Assembly: GCA_015295805.1 (NCBI GenBank)
Contig: DVEF01000089.1
Coordinates: 48,574-112,573, forward strand
Source: Geminocystis sp. M7585_C2015_104
GTDB lineage: Bacteria > Cyanobacteriota > Cyanobacteriia > Cyanobacteriales > Cyanobacteriaceae
Direction: 5' to 3'
Length of the DNA: 64,000 bases
Part shown: piece after piece, positions 28,501 to 35,951 of the stretch
Numbering within the stretch: position 1 is the stretch's first letter
How the letters are laid out: every line of letters begins with the position of its first letter
Position numbers and translations under genes: made by a program
The notes under the pieces: generated by a model
Databases searched by the model: none
Told to the model about the DNA's origin: nothing
Seen by the model: the letters and a program-made list of their open reading frames with translations, nothing else

Positions 28501-29427
28501 ATTAGTAATGAAAAACTTCTCTTTATCAAGACTCTTAATGCAGCCCTTAAGATTACGTCGAATTTCTTGCCACAAATCTTCTGGTTTTACGGAGAAAATC
28601 TTTTTGTCTTTGAAAAAGGAATCCACAAACTTTGCATAAGTAACACGTCTTTGGGCGAGAAACTTTTTAGGGAATATAAGGTGGTACTTGCTAAGGATAT
28701 GCTGACAAAGTGGCACATATTCAAAGACAGATACCTGCCGAGTAAAACCATAGTATTGAACTAATTTTTTCGCAGCGTTGGTTGTGGCTATACTGGAGGA
28801 AAGATAGAGAATTTTTCCGCCAGGGGGCATTTTTTCAGCCTGTATGATGGCAGAGAAGAGGGCAGTAGTAGTTTTACCGTTTCCTTTTTCGCCGGTTAAA
28901 ATTGTGGGGAGGGAAGGTTGTTTATTTAGTACTTCTCGTTGTTGTGGCGAAACTACTATGGCCTTTCTTTCTCCCTGATTAACCACAAAGTTACACCAGA
29001 AATCCTTTGGACTTTGGCTAACTCTTTCAGGGGATAAATTAATCTCATCAGTGACAATTTTAGAGACAAAAATACCCGGTGGAGGAGCAGAAACACTTAT
29101 GAATTCCTGAATGGGGGGATTAAGATTGGCAATTAACTGTTTTACCGTTTCCAGTTTCTCAGCAGGGAAACAATCAACTATCTTGGCAACAAAAGATTGA
29201 GAATCACTTACAGTTATAGGAGAAACAACATTCAAGATGCAGCAGTTATCCCAGGCAACAAAAATAGCCAATTTTCTGTCCCAATGACCATCTTGATTTT
29301 GGGGAATATTTTGGCTTATAATACCATAGACCGCGTTAACAAGCTGGGAAATTTCAAGAGGGGAAAATGGGTAAAAACGAGAGAAAAAATGAACGTCGAT
29401 GGAAATGGAAATTTCTGGGGTTGTCAT
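25513..29427 (-). CDS. Degenerate SF1 helicase-like protein with a long Trp-rich helical repeat tail
   Basis: A protein of about 1304 residues. After an N-terminal region of about 170 residues comes an SF1 (UvrD/PcrA-like) core: Walker A ILTGEKGNGKTTTALF near residue 172 is intact, but motif II reads IIYVDNGENLTEVQ near 367, where the usual DExxD has lost its catalytic Glu. Motif III-like FVFDTSNQ, motif V-like SEAKHLQFEQLL and motif VI-like LSTCANMARHRIYFYD are all weak. From about residue 650 to the end, some 33 units of about 20 residues follow (pattern W-x-x-A-A-x-C-W/Y-x-x-x, e.g. EKAAICYEKGENWEKAAQCW), a TPR-like solenoid. A regulatory or scaffold role is more likely than true unwinding (inference). 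MTTPEISISI at 29427 is taken as start. Confidence 0.75.
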   Translation of the reverse strand: MTTPEISISIDVHFFSRFYPFSPLEISQLVNAVYGIISQNIPQNQDGHWDRKLAIFVAWDNCCILNVVSPITVSDSQSFVAKIVDCFPAEKLETVKQLIANLNPPIQEFISVSAPPPGIFVSKIVTDEINLSPERVSQSPKDFWCNFVVNQGERKAIVVSPQQREVLNKQPSLPTILTGEKGNGKTTTALFSAIIQAEKMPPGGKILYLSSSIATTNAAKKLVQYYGFTRQVSVFEYVPLCQHILSKYHLIFPKKFLAQRRVTYAKFVDSFFKDKKIFSVKPEDLWQEIRRNLKGCIKSLDKEKFFITNNEYIASKNQSIFPKDTDFSLVYNLATQYQEWLQTHNYWDDLDLTHYLLSQLPKNFQGEYDIIYVDNGENLTEVQMELLLKLLTKNNKEEENLPRFFFVFDTSNQGKNDEVNRIKRLLIDNFHKLPNWQQIRNAIETQTLNVGFLTEKNIVDFKSVIGEIRGNKIDSSSFINSRVKPLVLSEISTDFLKSQSSLNFDCAIVVFDEGEKENLISLFPQDSERIISFSEAKHLQFEQLLVWKLFDSVEQSEITGNSEKYLRLSTCANMARHRIYFYDNTSDTLWDNPKIASVVEIGYETELTPLFNKEYSPHEVEMIVDKYLEYENEKCYKIAEQICKKNGNQTLLDKVYAFWEETKGNYGKAGDLWNKLGIFEKAIESWREVDEKLWLAKWSVLDKEEWQRRGEYFELIQDLNLAKFCYEKSGDFEGKLRCLEKENQWELAGDECKQRDLEERATKYYQIAEEYYRQNGQINLAVRMWTKLNKWDKVAAIWEELQQWEKAGNCWQKHGDMAKAAICWQKAKKWTEAQKCWYELGNWQQLALSYEYQESWTFAAETWLKLGEKERAAFCYQKGNQWQAAENLWRELGYWGFVAICLQQQEKWLEAAEAWNNTNPYELQALCYERASAWDKAEKAWLQTKNWTRIIIACEKQGKWQEAAESWENLGEWQKAAAAWEKIDQIEKAAICYEAGENWEKAAQCWRKINKMDNLAVCLQKQEKWEEAAAIWEELKEWENAGKAWEKIGNLEKAAICYEEGGHWRQAEECWYRMENWDRMGVAAQRQGKWQKAACDWLRLKQWEKAALCYQQCEDWERAAKYWELAEIWDKSAQAYEKLERWDKAASNYLKAGETEKAAICFEKCQDWEKAQQCWRKLWKWDRLALVCEYQQKWQEAGKAWLSAGNVEKAAICFEKCQDWQKAEECWRHLNNWQKLAEVCEYQEKWEEAAQLWQFLSRWEKAALACLKMDDLETAIKYYEKGGYLEEAEKCRQQLLAKQADETT

Positions 29428-29496
29428 AAGAATAAAACAGTAGTCCGCCACAGGAAAAAGAAAGGAAAAATAGTGGGGAGGGTTATGAGACGCTGG

Positions 29497-29523
29497 TCCT
29501 AACCCGTCCTAACTTATCCTAAC
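29497..29523. repeat. Three TCCTAAC motifs at 10-base spacing
   Basis: TCCTAAC occurs at 29497, 29507 and 29517, i.e. once per helical turn, between the helicase-like gene (start 29427) and the porin gene (start 29709). On the minus strand it reads GTTAGGA three times. Spacing of one turn suggests protein binding sites on one DNA face; this is inference. Confidence 0.5.
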
Positions 29524-29708
29524 CTAATAGTATAGGCTGGGATTGGAGAAGGGGGAATACCACTGTGAGGCTGCCGGCTGACGCCCAGTAAAGAGGTTAA
29601 CAAAAAGTTGTGATCTAGTTAAGAAATGGTAACAAAAAGGACAGAAACGAGAGAAAGTGGTCACTACTATGGAAAAATGGTCAAACTGGGTAAGGTGTGA
29701 GGAAAAGG

Positions 29709-31334
29709 ATGAAAGCAAAACATAGTCTGTTAGCAACATTAGCAGTTACAGCCACAGTGCTAGGCGGCAGTGGGGTGAAAGCGGGAGAAATACAAACCCT
29801 TGAAGAGGTGGAAAAGTATGCTACCCAGGGAGGCATACCCACCCAGCAGCAGGTGACTAGTGTTTCCCAGTTAAGAGACGTATCCCCCACGGATTGGGCC
29901 TTTGAGGCCTTAAGAAACCTGGTAGAGCGTTATGGTTGTATAGTAGGATACCCAGACAGGACTTTCAGAGGCAATCGCGCCTTAAGCCGTTACGAATTCG
30001 CCGCCGGCTTAAATGCCTGTATGCAGGCAATAGAAAGACTAATAGCAGGCGGGGGTGGTATTTCCAGTGAGGATTTGGAAAGACTACAACGTCTGGCAAG
30101 AGAATTCGAGGCGGAATTAGCAGCTTTGGGAGCAAAAGTAGATAAACTAGAAGGGCGTGTCGCCTTCTTGGAAGAACGTCAGTTTTCTACTACAACCAAG
30201 CTACAGGGAGAGGCAATCTTTGCCGTAAGCCATGCAGGTTACGACGGCAATAAAACTATCTTTGCTGATCGTGTTCGTTTAGTGTTAAATACAAGTTTCA
30301 CTGGACAAGACAGCCTAATTACCCGGCTGGCGGCAGGGAATGCTATTGGTTTCACCACCATAGACAATTTCGGCTACGTGGGGGGAAGCCCAACTCAAAC
30401 TCAAACCTTCAACCTATATCCCGGTGGTGGTAACAATGCACAAGTGGACTGGTTAGCCTATTATGCCCCACCCATAAAATTCGGAGACAAAAGTGAGTTG
30501 AAAATCTATATCCCCGCCTTTGGAGGCATTCACAGCGACTACGTACCTACCCTAAACCCCTTCTTTGAGGATTATGATGGGGGTAATGGCGCCCTAAGCA
30601 CATTTGCCTCCGAAAGCCCCATATACCGTATTGGTGGCGGCAGTGGCATTGCCCTAAGTTATCGCACCGGATTTCTGGAAAGCATTTTAGGCCCCACCAC
30701 CTTTACTGTGGGCTATCTAGCAGGTAACGCCGCTTCTCCTCAAAGGGGTGCGGGTTTATTCGACGGCGACTATTCCGTCTTAGCACAGATAAACGTTAAT
30801 CCCAATGACGCCCTTGCCTTTGGCTTCACCTACGTGCGGGGATTCCATAAGAGTGGCAATGACATATTCGCCGCCGGTGGCACCACTGGAATAGTGGGCA
30901 CTCCCGCTGCTAACCTGGGCCCATTTGGCGACAGACGTACCAATTCCTATGGAGCGCAAGTAGCATGGCGGATTAGTCCAGGTGTTAGTATAAGTGGCTT
31001 CTTTGCCTATACTGATGTTGAGCTAGACAGTGCTATTCGTAGTCTTCTTGGAATACGTAGCACTGATATTTGGACCTATGGTGGGGGGATTGCCTTCCCA
31101 GACTTGGGCAAAGAAGGGAGTGTGCTGGGAATATTTGCCGGGGTGCAACCTTATTTCGGCGAGGCAAGGAGGTTTCCGGGCAACGAATTGCCAATCCACG
31201 TGGAGGCCTTTTATAAGTATAAGTTGAATGATAACATATCCATAACCCCTGGTATAATCTGGCTTAACTCTACAACCCAGGGAGGAAGTGCTGAACAGGT
31301 TATCGGCACCCTGAGAACCACCTTCACCTTCTAG
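29709..31334 (+). CDS. SLH-domain OprB-type outer membrane porin
   Basis: Major cyanobacterial outer membrane porin type. A signal peptide (LLATLAVTATVLGGSGVKA) is followed by one S-layer-homology domain that binds peptidoglycan-linked polymer (VSQLRDVSPTDWAFEALRNL, GYPDRTFRGNRALSRYEFA), a coiled coil (LERLQRLAREFEAELAALGA), then a carbohydrate-selective-porin barrel of about 380 residues ending in a phenylalanine (TLRTTFTF), as needed for outer membrane insertion. The ATG at 29709 is preceded by AGGAAAAGG and gives the better signal peptide; a GTG four codons upstream is the alternative. About 541 residues. A strong terminator follows. Confidence 0.93.
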   Translation: MKAKHSLLATLAVTATVLGGSGVKAGEIQTLEEVEKYATQGGIPTQQQVTSVSQLRDVSPTDWAFEALRNLVERYGCIVGYPDRTFRGNRALSRYEFAAGLNACMQAIERLIAGGGGISSEDLERLQRLAREFEAELAALGAKVDKLEGRVAFLEERQFSTTTKLQGEAIFAVSHAGYDGNKTIFADRVRLVLNTSFTGQDSLITRLAAGNAIGFTTIDNFGYVGGSPTQTQTFNLYPGGGNNAQVDWLAYYAPPIKFGDKSELKIYIPAFGGIHSDYVPTLNPFFEDYDGGNGALSTFASESPIYRIGGGSGIALSYRTGFLESILGPTTFTVGYLAGNAASPQRGAGLFDGDYSVLAQINVNPNDALAFGFTYVRGFHKSGNDIFAAGGTTGIVGTPAANLGPFGDRRTNSYGAQVAWRISPGVSISGFFAYTDVELDSAIRSLLGIRSTDIWTYGGGIAFPDLGKEGSVLGIFAGVQPYFGEARRFPGNELPIHVEAFYKYKLNDNISITPGIIWLNSTTQGGSAEQVIGTLRTTFTF

Positions 31335-31359
31335 TATTATACCCTACACCGCCAAGACT

Positions 31360-31382
31360 AAACCCCCTAGGGGGTTTTTTTA
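31360..31382 (+). terminator. Intrinsic terminator of the porin gene
   Basis: AAACCCCC (31360-31367) pairs perfectly with GGGGGTTT (31370-31377), followed by further T to 31381. It starts 26 bases after the stop codon. Confidence 0.92.
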
Positions 31383-31445
31383 TTACTAATAGGGGATTTG
31401 ATTTAATATGGTGTCAGTATGTGATTGACAACACTATGTGTTCCT

Positions 31446-32111
31446 ATGGCTTCAAACACAAGTGAAACAAAGCATAACTACAGAGATGAGCAAATCTCCG
31501 CCTGGCTGAGGGGTTTGTTGACTGTAGCCTATGCAGATGGCCATTTTGACGCAGAAGAGAGGGAGTTTATTACTGGTCTGACCAAGAATGAACTAGCACC
31601 CAACACTAGGATAGACGATTTACAACCTATTTCCCCAACCTCCCTAGCAGAGGCTTTGGGAGATGACATGGCGGTGAAGGAGAATTTTCTCCGCACAGCC
31701 GTGATGGTGGCAATTGCCAATGGGGTGTATAGCAAAGAAGAATCGGAGATTATACAAAGTTTTCAGGAAGCCTTGGGATTAAGGGTGGAGGCACTGAAGG
31801 CATTGGAAGCCACCCTCTGGCACCCGGGGAAGCAGGAGGAGGAAAAAGGGGGGATAGACTTGCTACAACCGGTAAAACACTGGTTAGACGGCATAGAAAT
31901 AAAAGATGCCCGCTTAGCCCGTTTTATATGTAAAATGATTCCATCCCAGTGCCCATTTGAAAGGGATATTGTCTTGTTTGGCAGGAAAATCGTCCATATA
32001 CCCCCAATGTGTAAGTTAAACCCATTATACGAACAGCTAATAGCCCTAAGGTTTCGCGCCCTTTCCTTCCTAGCCGACGAGTGTAAGGAAGATGTAACCC
32101 CCTATCTTTAA
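31446..32111 (+). CDS. TerB-like plus Mo-nitrogenase-C-domain protein
   Basis: About 221 residues in two domains. Residues 10-125 form a helical TerB-like (tellurite resistance / DUF533-type) domain: LRGLLTVAYADGHFDAEERE and a second half VMVAIANGVYSKEESEIIQS, each with acidic residues that could bind metal. Residues 140-215 form the Mo-nitro_C-type domain: WLDGIEIKDARLARFICKMI, IPSQCPFERD, IPPMCKLNPLYEQLIALRFR. The second domain is a paralogue of the protein at 23646-24005. No nif gene is near. There is no clear ribosome binding site; a TTG seven codons upstream is possible. The function is unknown; flv3 follows 108 bases downstream. Confidence 0.82.
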   Translation: MASNTSETKHNYRDEQISAWLRGLLTVAYADGHFDAEEREFITGLTKNELAPNTRIDDLQPISPTSLAEALGDDMAVKENFLRTAVMVAIANGVYSKEESEIIQSFQEALGLRVEALKALEATLWHPGKQEEEKGGIDLLQPVKHWLDGIEIKDARLARFICKMIPSQCPFERDIVLFGRKIVHIPPMCKLNPLYEQLIALRFRALSFLADECKEDVTPYL

Positions 32112-32219
32112 TCTCCCCCTTATGCCAGTTATAACTTATCCTAAACCCCAATAGCTAAAGCCTAGATTTATAATGGGAGACAACAAACATGAGTATTTAT
32201 TCCCAAGAGGTAGTAGTAC

Positions 32220-33938
32220 ATGGTAGCAACAACAGTAGCAAAAAAAAACCCCCGTCTGACTACCCAGATTGAAACAATCGCCGCCGACACCATCGCTATT
32301 CGCAGTCTAGACTGGGATAGAGAGCGTTTTGACATCGAATTTGGCCTTCAAAACGGCACCACCTACAACTCCTATGTCATCAAGGGGGAGAAAAACGCCC
32401 TGGTAGATACCTCCCACACAAAATTCCAACAACTATACTTCGATGCCCTCCAAAAGGTTATTAATCCCCAGGACATTGACTATCTTATCGTATCCCATAC
32501 CGAACCCGATCACAGTGGCCTAGTAAAAGACTTACTGGCACTGGCTCCCCACATCACAGTAGTAGCCTCAAAGGTTGCAATCCAGTTCCTGGAGGGGTTT
32601 GTCCACCAAGACTTCCGGAAGATGATAGTAAAAAGTGGCGATCGTCTTGATTTGGGCAACGGCCACGTGCTAGAGTTTGTTAACACCCCCAATCTCCACT
32701 GGCCTGATACTATAGTAAGTTATGACCATAAGACGAACATTCTGTTCACCTGCGATGTGTTTGGGATGCACTACTGCAGTGACTCCCTGTATGACGAGCG
32801 GCTGGAAGACATCGAGGCAGACTATCGCTTTTATTATCAGTGTTTGATGGCGCCCAATGCCCGTTCAGTCCTGTCCGCCATGAAGAAAATCAAGGAATTA
32901 GGAGAAATCTCGCTAGTGGCTAATGGCCATGGCCCTATTCTTAAGTATAACATAAAAGAGCTCTTAGACCGTTATCAGCGTTGGAGTACTGAACAGACAA
33001 AGAGTGACAAGATAGTTACTGTATTCTACGTCTCAGATTACGGTTACAGCGATCGTCTTTCTCAAGCCATCGCCAAGGGGATTACCAAAACCGGTGTTAC
33101 CGTAGAAATGGTGGATTTGAAAGCCGTAGACGCCCAGGAAATCCCAGAAATCGTCGCCCACAGTGTCGGTGTTGTCATAGGGATGCCCCCCATGATAGCC
33201 CCCTTCAACGATAAAATCGGTGCTATCTTGGCTTCTGTCAGCAGCAAACAGTATTTTGGCCTTTACGAATCCTATGGTGGCGATGACGAGCCCATTTACC
33301 CCCTAGCAGTTAAACTGAGAGAATTGGGGTTAACAGAGGCTTTCCCCCCCATCCGCATCAAACAAACCCCCCAGGAAACTACCTATCAACTCTGTGAAGA
33401 GGCGGGGGTAGACTTAGGGCAATTGTTAACCAAACAAGCCACCATCCAACAACGCAAATCCATCAACACCGACTTAGACAAAGCCATGGGGCGTATTAGC
33501 GGGGGTTTGTATATAATAACCGCCAAGAAGGGAGAAACCAAAGGGGCAATGTTAGCCTCCTGGGTTGCCCAAGCCAGCTTCAACCCCCCCGGTTTTACCG
33601 TAGCCGTAGCTAAAGACAGGGCCATTGAATCCCTCTTACAGGTAAATGATACCTTTGTCTTGAACGTTTTGGAAGAGGGCAACTCCCAACCCCTGATGAA
33701 ACACTTTCTCAAACGTTTTCCCCCTGGTGCTGATCGTTTTGCCGGCGTTAAAACCACCACTGCCAAAAATGGCTCACCTATTCTCCTGGATGCCCTTGCC
33801 TATCTAGAATGTCAAGTAGTCAGTCGCATGGATTGTGGCGACCACTGGGTTGTTTACAGCCAGGTTACAGACGGGCGTGTTTCCAAACCCGATGCCCTTA
33901 CCGCTGTCCATCATCGTAAAGTAGGTAACTATTACTAG
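32220..33938 (+). CDS. flv3: Flavodiiron protein, Flv3 type
   Basis: Diflavin flavodiiron protein that reduces oxygen to water with electrons from photosystem I, protecting against fluctuating light. Three parts: a metallo-beta-lactamase-like domain (residues 30-265), a flavodoxin domain (about 265-400, TVFYVSDYGYSDRLSQAIAK) and a C-terminal flavin-reductase domain (430-572, GRISGGLYIITAKKGE) typical of cyanobacterial forms. The iron ligands are canonical: SHTEPDHSG, NLHWPDT, TCDVFGMH and ANGHGP. Canonical ligands and the start SLDWDRERFDIEFGLQNGTT indicate Flv3 rather than Flv1. The Flv1 partner is not in the window. Complete, 572 residues. Confidence 0.88.
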   Translation: MVATTVAKKNPRLTTQIETIAADTIAIRSLDWDRERFDIEFGLQNGTTYNSYVIKGEKNALVDTSHTKFQQLYFDALQKVINPQDIDYLIVSHTEPDHSGLVKDLLALAPHITVVASKVAIQFLEGFVHQDFRKMIVKSGDRLDLGNGHVLEFVNTPNLHWPDTIVSYDHKTNILFTCDVFGMHYCSDSLYDERLEDIEADYRFYYQCLMAPNARSVLSAMKKIKELGEISLVANGHGPILKYNIKELLDRYQRWSTEQTKSDKIVTVFYVSDYGYSDRLSQAIAKGITKTGVTVEMVDLKAVDAQEIPEIVAHSVGVVIGMPPMIAPFNDKIGAILASVSSKQYFGLYESYGGDDEPIYPLAVKLRELGLTEAFPPIRIKQTPQETTYQLCEEAGVDLGQLLTKQATIQQRKSINTDLDKAMGRISGGLYIITAKKGETKGAMLASWVAQASFNPPGFTVAVAKDRAIESLLQVNDTFVLNVLEEGNSQPLMKHFLKRFPPGADRFAGVKTTTAKNGSPILLDALAYLECQVVSRMDCGDHWVVYSQVTDGRVSKPDALTAVHHRKVGNYY

Positions 33939-34070
33939 TACCCCATATTTTATCCCCTGTTGGTGTTTCCTCTTTAAACAGCATCACCTGCTAAAATTCT
34001 CTGAATCGGGCGGAGTATTAGCGAGATTTTACTCCCCCTAATTAAATCTTAATTTTTAATAGCTTAATTC

Positions 34071-34099
34071 TTGATTAGATAGCAAAAACAAGTTACAAT
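34071..34099 (+). promoter_or_regulatory. Candidate sigma-70-type promoter of menD
   Basis: TTGATT at 34071-34076 and TACAAT at 34094-34099 with a 17-base spacer; transcription would begin near 34106, about 50 bases before the menD ATG. The surroundings are AT-rich. Confidence 0.5.
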
Positions 34100-34156
34100 A
34101 AGCCTAAGTAGTTTGGTCTAAATCAGGAGCAACTATTGTTAGACTCAAAGCAGTAA

Positions 34157-35947
34157 ATGCCCTTGGACTTTCGGAATGTAAATTTACTATGGAGTTCCCT
34201 GATCGTAGAAACTTTAGTAAAACTAGGATTAGAGAATGTAGTTATTTGTCCCGGCTCAAGGTCCAGTCCTTTAACTGTGGCTTTTGCCGAAAACCGGGGG
34301 ATTAATTGCATCCCAATTTTGGACGAAAGGTCGGCCTCTTTTTTCGCCCTTGGATTAGCGAAAAAAAATCAAAAACCAGCGGCTTTAGTCTGCACTTCAG
34401 GCACGGCAGGAGCCAATTTCTTCCCCGCAGTTATTGAGGCTAAATACAGCCATGTACCCCTTATAATTTTCACCGCAGATAGGCCATCTACCCTGAGAAA
34501 TTGTCATGCGGGCCAGACTATTAATCAGGTGGGTTTGTATGGAAACTATCCCAGTTGGCAAGTAGAATTAAGTGAGCCTTCATGGGAGTTGGACAAACTC
34601 TTTTACCTCAGACAAAATATCATTTATGCATGGGAAAAGTCCCAATTCCCAAGCGGGGGTGTCGTGCATATAAATGTTCCTTTCCCCGAACCACTATCCC
34701 CCGAATTACAACTGGAAATATCACCAAAAAAAAGAGAGTACATTAATGAAAAATTACTATCCTCATTTCCCAATATCCCTACTCAATACCACTACTCTTC
34801 AGAAAATTTAGAAGCCTACCTCAACACTTGGAAACAAACAGAAAAGGGAATTATCATCGCTGGCGTTGACACTCATCCCTCCCCCGGTTTGTATGTCAAG
34901 ACTGTTAAATTTCTTTCGGATATTTTAAGATTCCCCGTCTTGTCGGAAGCCCTATCCCCTGTGCGAAACTATGCCCACCTCAACCCTCATCTGGTGACTA
35001 ATTATGATGTGATCCTAAGACACCCAAAATATGCCCAAGACTTGTTACCCCACCTAGTTATTCTCTTCGGGGAATACCCCACCAGTAAACAACTTAGAAT
35101 CTGGCTGGAGTCTAATAAAATTAGCACCTACATTATCACCGAAAGTGATGACAATTTTGACGCCCTACATTCCCCCTCTCAACACATCAGAATACGCCTG
35201 GAAACCCTATGTTGTTTTCTAGAGGCTAGCCAGAATCAACTGAAAGAAAACGGGCATTATCTGAAAAACTCTTACCTCAAGACTTGGTTAACTTTGGATA
35301 AAAGGCTAGGAATAACTATTGGCAACCAGTTGAGGCAAATAGAAGAAACAGGAGAGATTTTTGAGGGCTCAATAGCCTTCCTCATGTCTCAATATCTACC
35401 CCCAAAAACCCCCGTGTTCATTGCTAACAGCATGCCAGTGAGATATGCAGAGTTTTTCTGGCAAAAAAATAATCGCGAGTATAGGGTATACTTTAACAGG
35501 GGAGCTAATGGTATTGATGGCACTTTATCCACTGCCCTGGGAATAGCCTATAAAGAAAAAAAAACCACGGTATTGTTGACAGGAGACTTAGCTTTGTTAC
35601 ATGACACTAATGGCTTTTTGATTACTCCAAATTTTCAGGGTTGTCTGGTAATATTATTGGTGAATAACAATGGTGGGGGTATTTTTGAAATGTTACCTAT
35701 TGGCCAATACAAACAAGACGTATTTGAAAACTATTTTGCTACCCCCCAGTCAGTGAATTTCCAACATTTATCTCAGAGTTATAACATCAACTACAAATCC
35801 ATTTCTACCCTTGAGCATCTGAGGGAATTATTGTCCAATTTACCCCAAAATGGCATTCACCTATGGGAAATAAAAACCGATAGGAAAAAAGATGCCCGGC
35901 GTCTGAAAAACATTCTCTCCCCTGAAGAAACTCATAAAAATAATTGA
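34157..35947 (+). CDS. menD: SEPHCHC synthase MenD
   Basis: Thiamine-diphosphate enzyme that joins 2-oxoglutarate to isochorismate on the route to phylloquinone, the photosystem I quinone. Family features: VICPGSRSSPLTVAFAENRG near residue 31, the ThDP Glu in ILDERSASFFALGLAK, AALVCTSGTAGANFFPAVIE, and the C-terminal ThDP/Mg motif LTGDLALLHDTNGF with ILLVNNNGGGIF. Length 596 residues is normal. The ATG at 34157 sits in a context without a good Shine-Dalgarno. Other men genes are not in the window. It converges with the CHAT-protein gene, four bases apart. Confidence 0.95.
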   Translation: MPLDFRNVNLLWSSLIVETLVKLGLENVVICPGSRSSPLTVAFAENRGINCIPILDERSASFFALGLAKKNQKPAALVCTSGTAGANFFPAVIEAKYSHVPLIIFTADRPSTLRNCHAGQTINQVGLYGNYPSWQVELSEPSWELDKLFYLRQNIIYAWEKSQFPSGGVVHINVPFPEPLSPELQLEISPKKREYINEKLLSSFPNIPTQYHYSSENLEAYLNTWKQTEKGIIIAGVDTHPSPGLYVKTVKFLSDILRFPVLSEALSPVRNYAHLNPHLVTNYDVILRHPKYAQDLLPHLVILFGEYPTSKQLRIWLESNKISTYIITESDDNFDALHSPSQHIRIRLETLCCFLEASQNQLKENGHYLKNSYLKTWLTLDKRLGITIGNQLRQIEETGEIFEGSIAFLMSQYLPPKTPVFIANSMPVRYAEFFWQKNNREYRVYFNRGANGIDGTLSTALGIAYKEKKTTVLLTGDLALLHDTNGFLITPNFQGCLVILLVNNNGGGIFEMLPIGQYKQDVFENYFATPQSVNFQHLSQSYNINYKSISTLEHLRELLSNLPQNGIHLWEIKTDRKKDARRLKNILSPEETHKNN

Positions 35948-35951
35948 AAGA

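Noticed and set aside
29511..32144. 13-base word TAACTTATCCTAA shared upstream of the porin and upstream of flv3
   Set aside because: In 64 kb, repeats of this length are expected by chance; no further evidence for a shared site.
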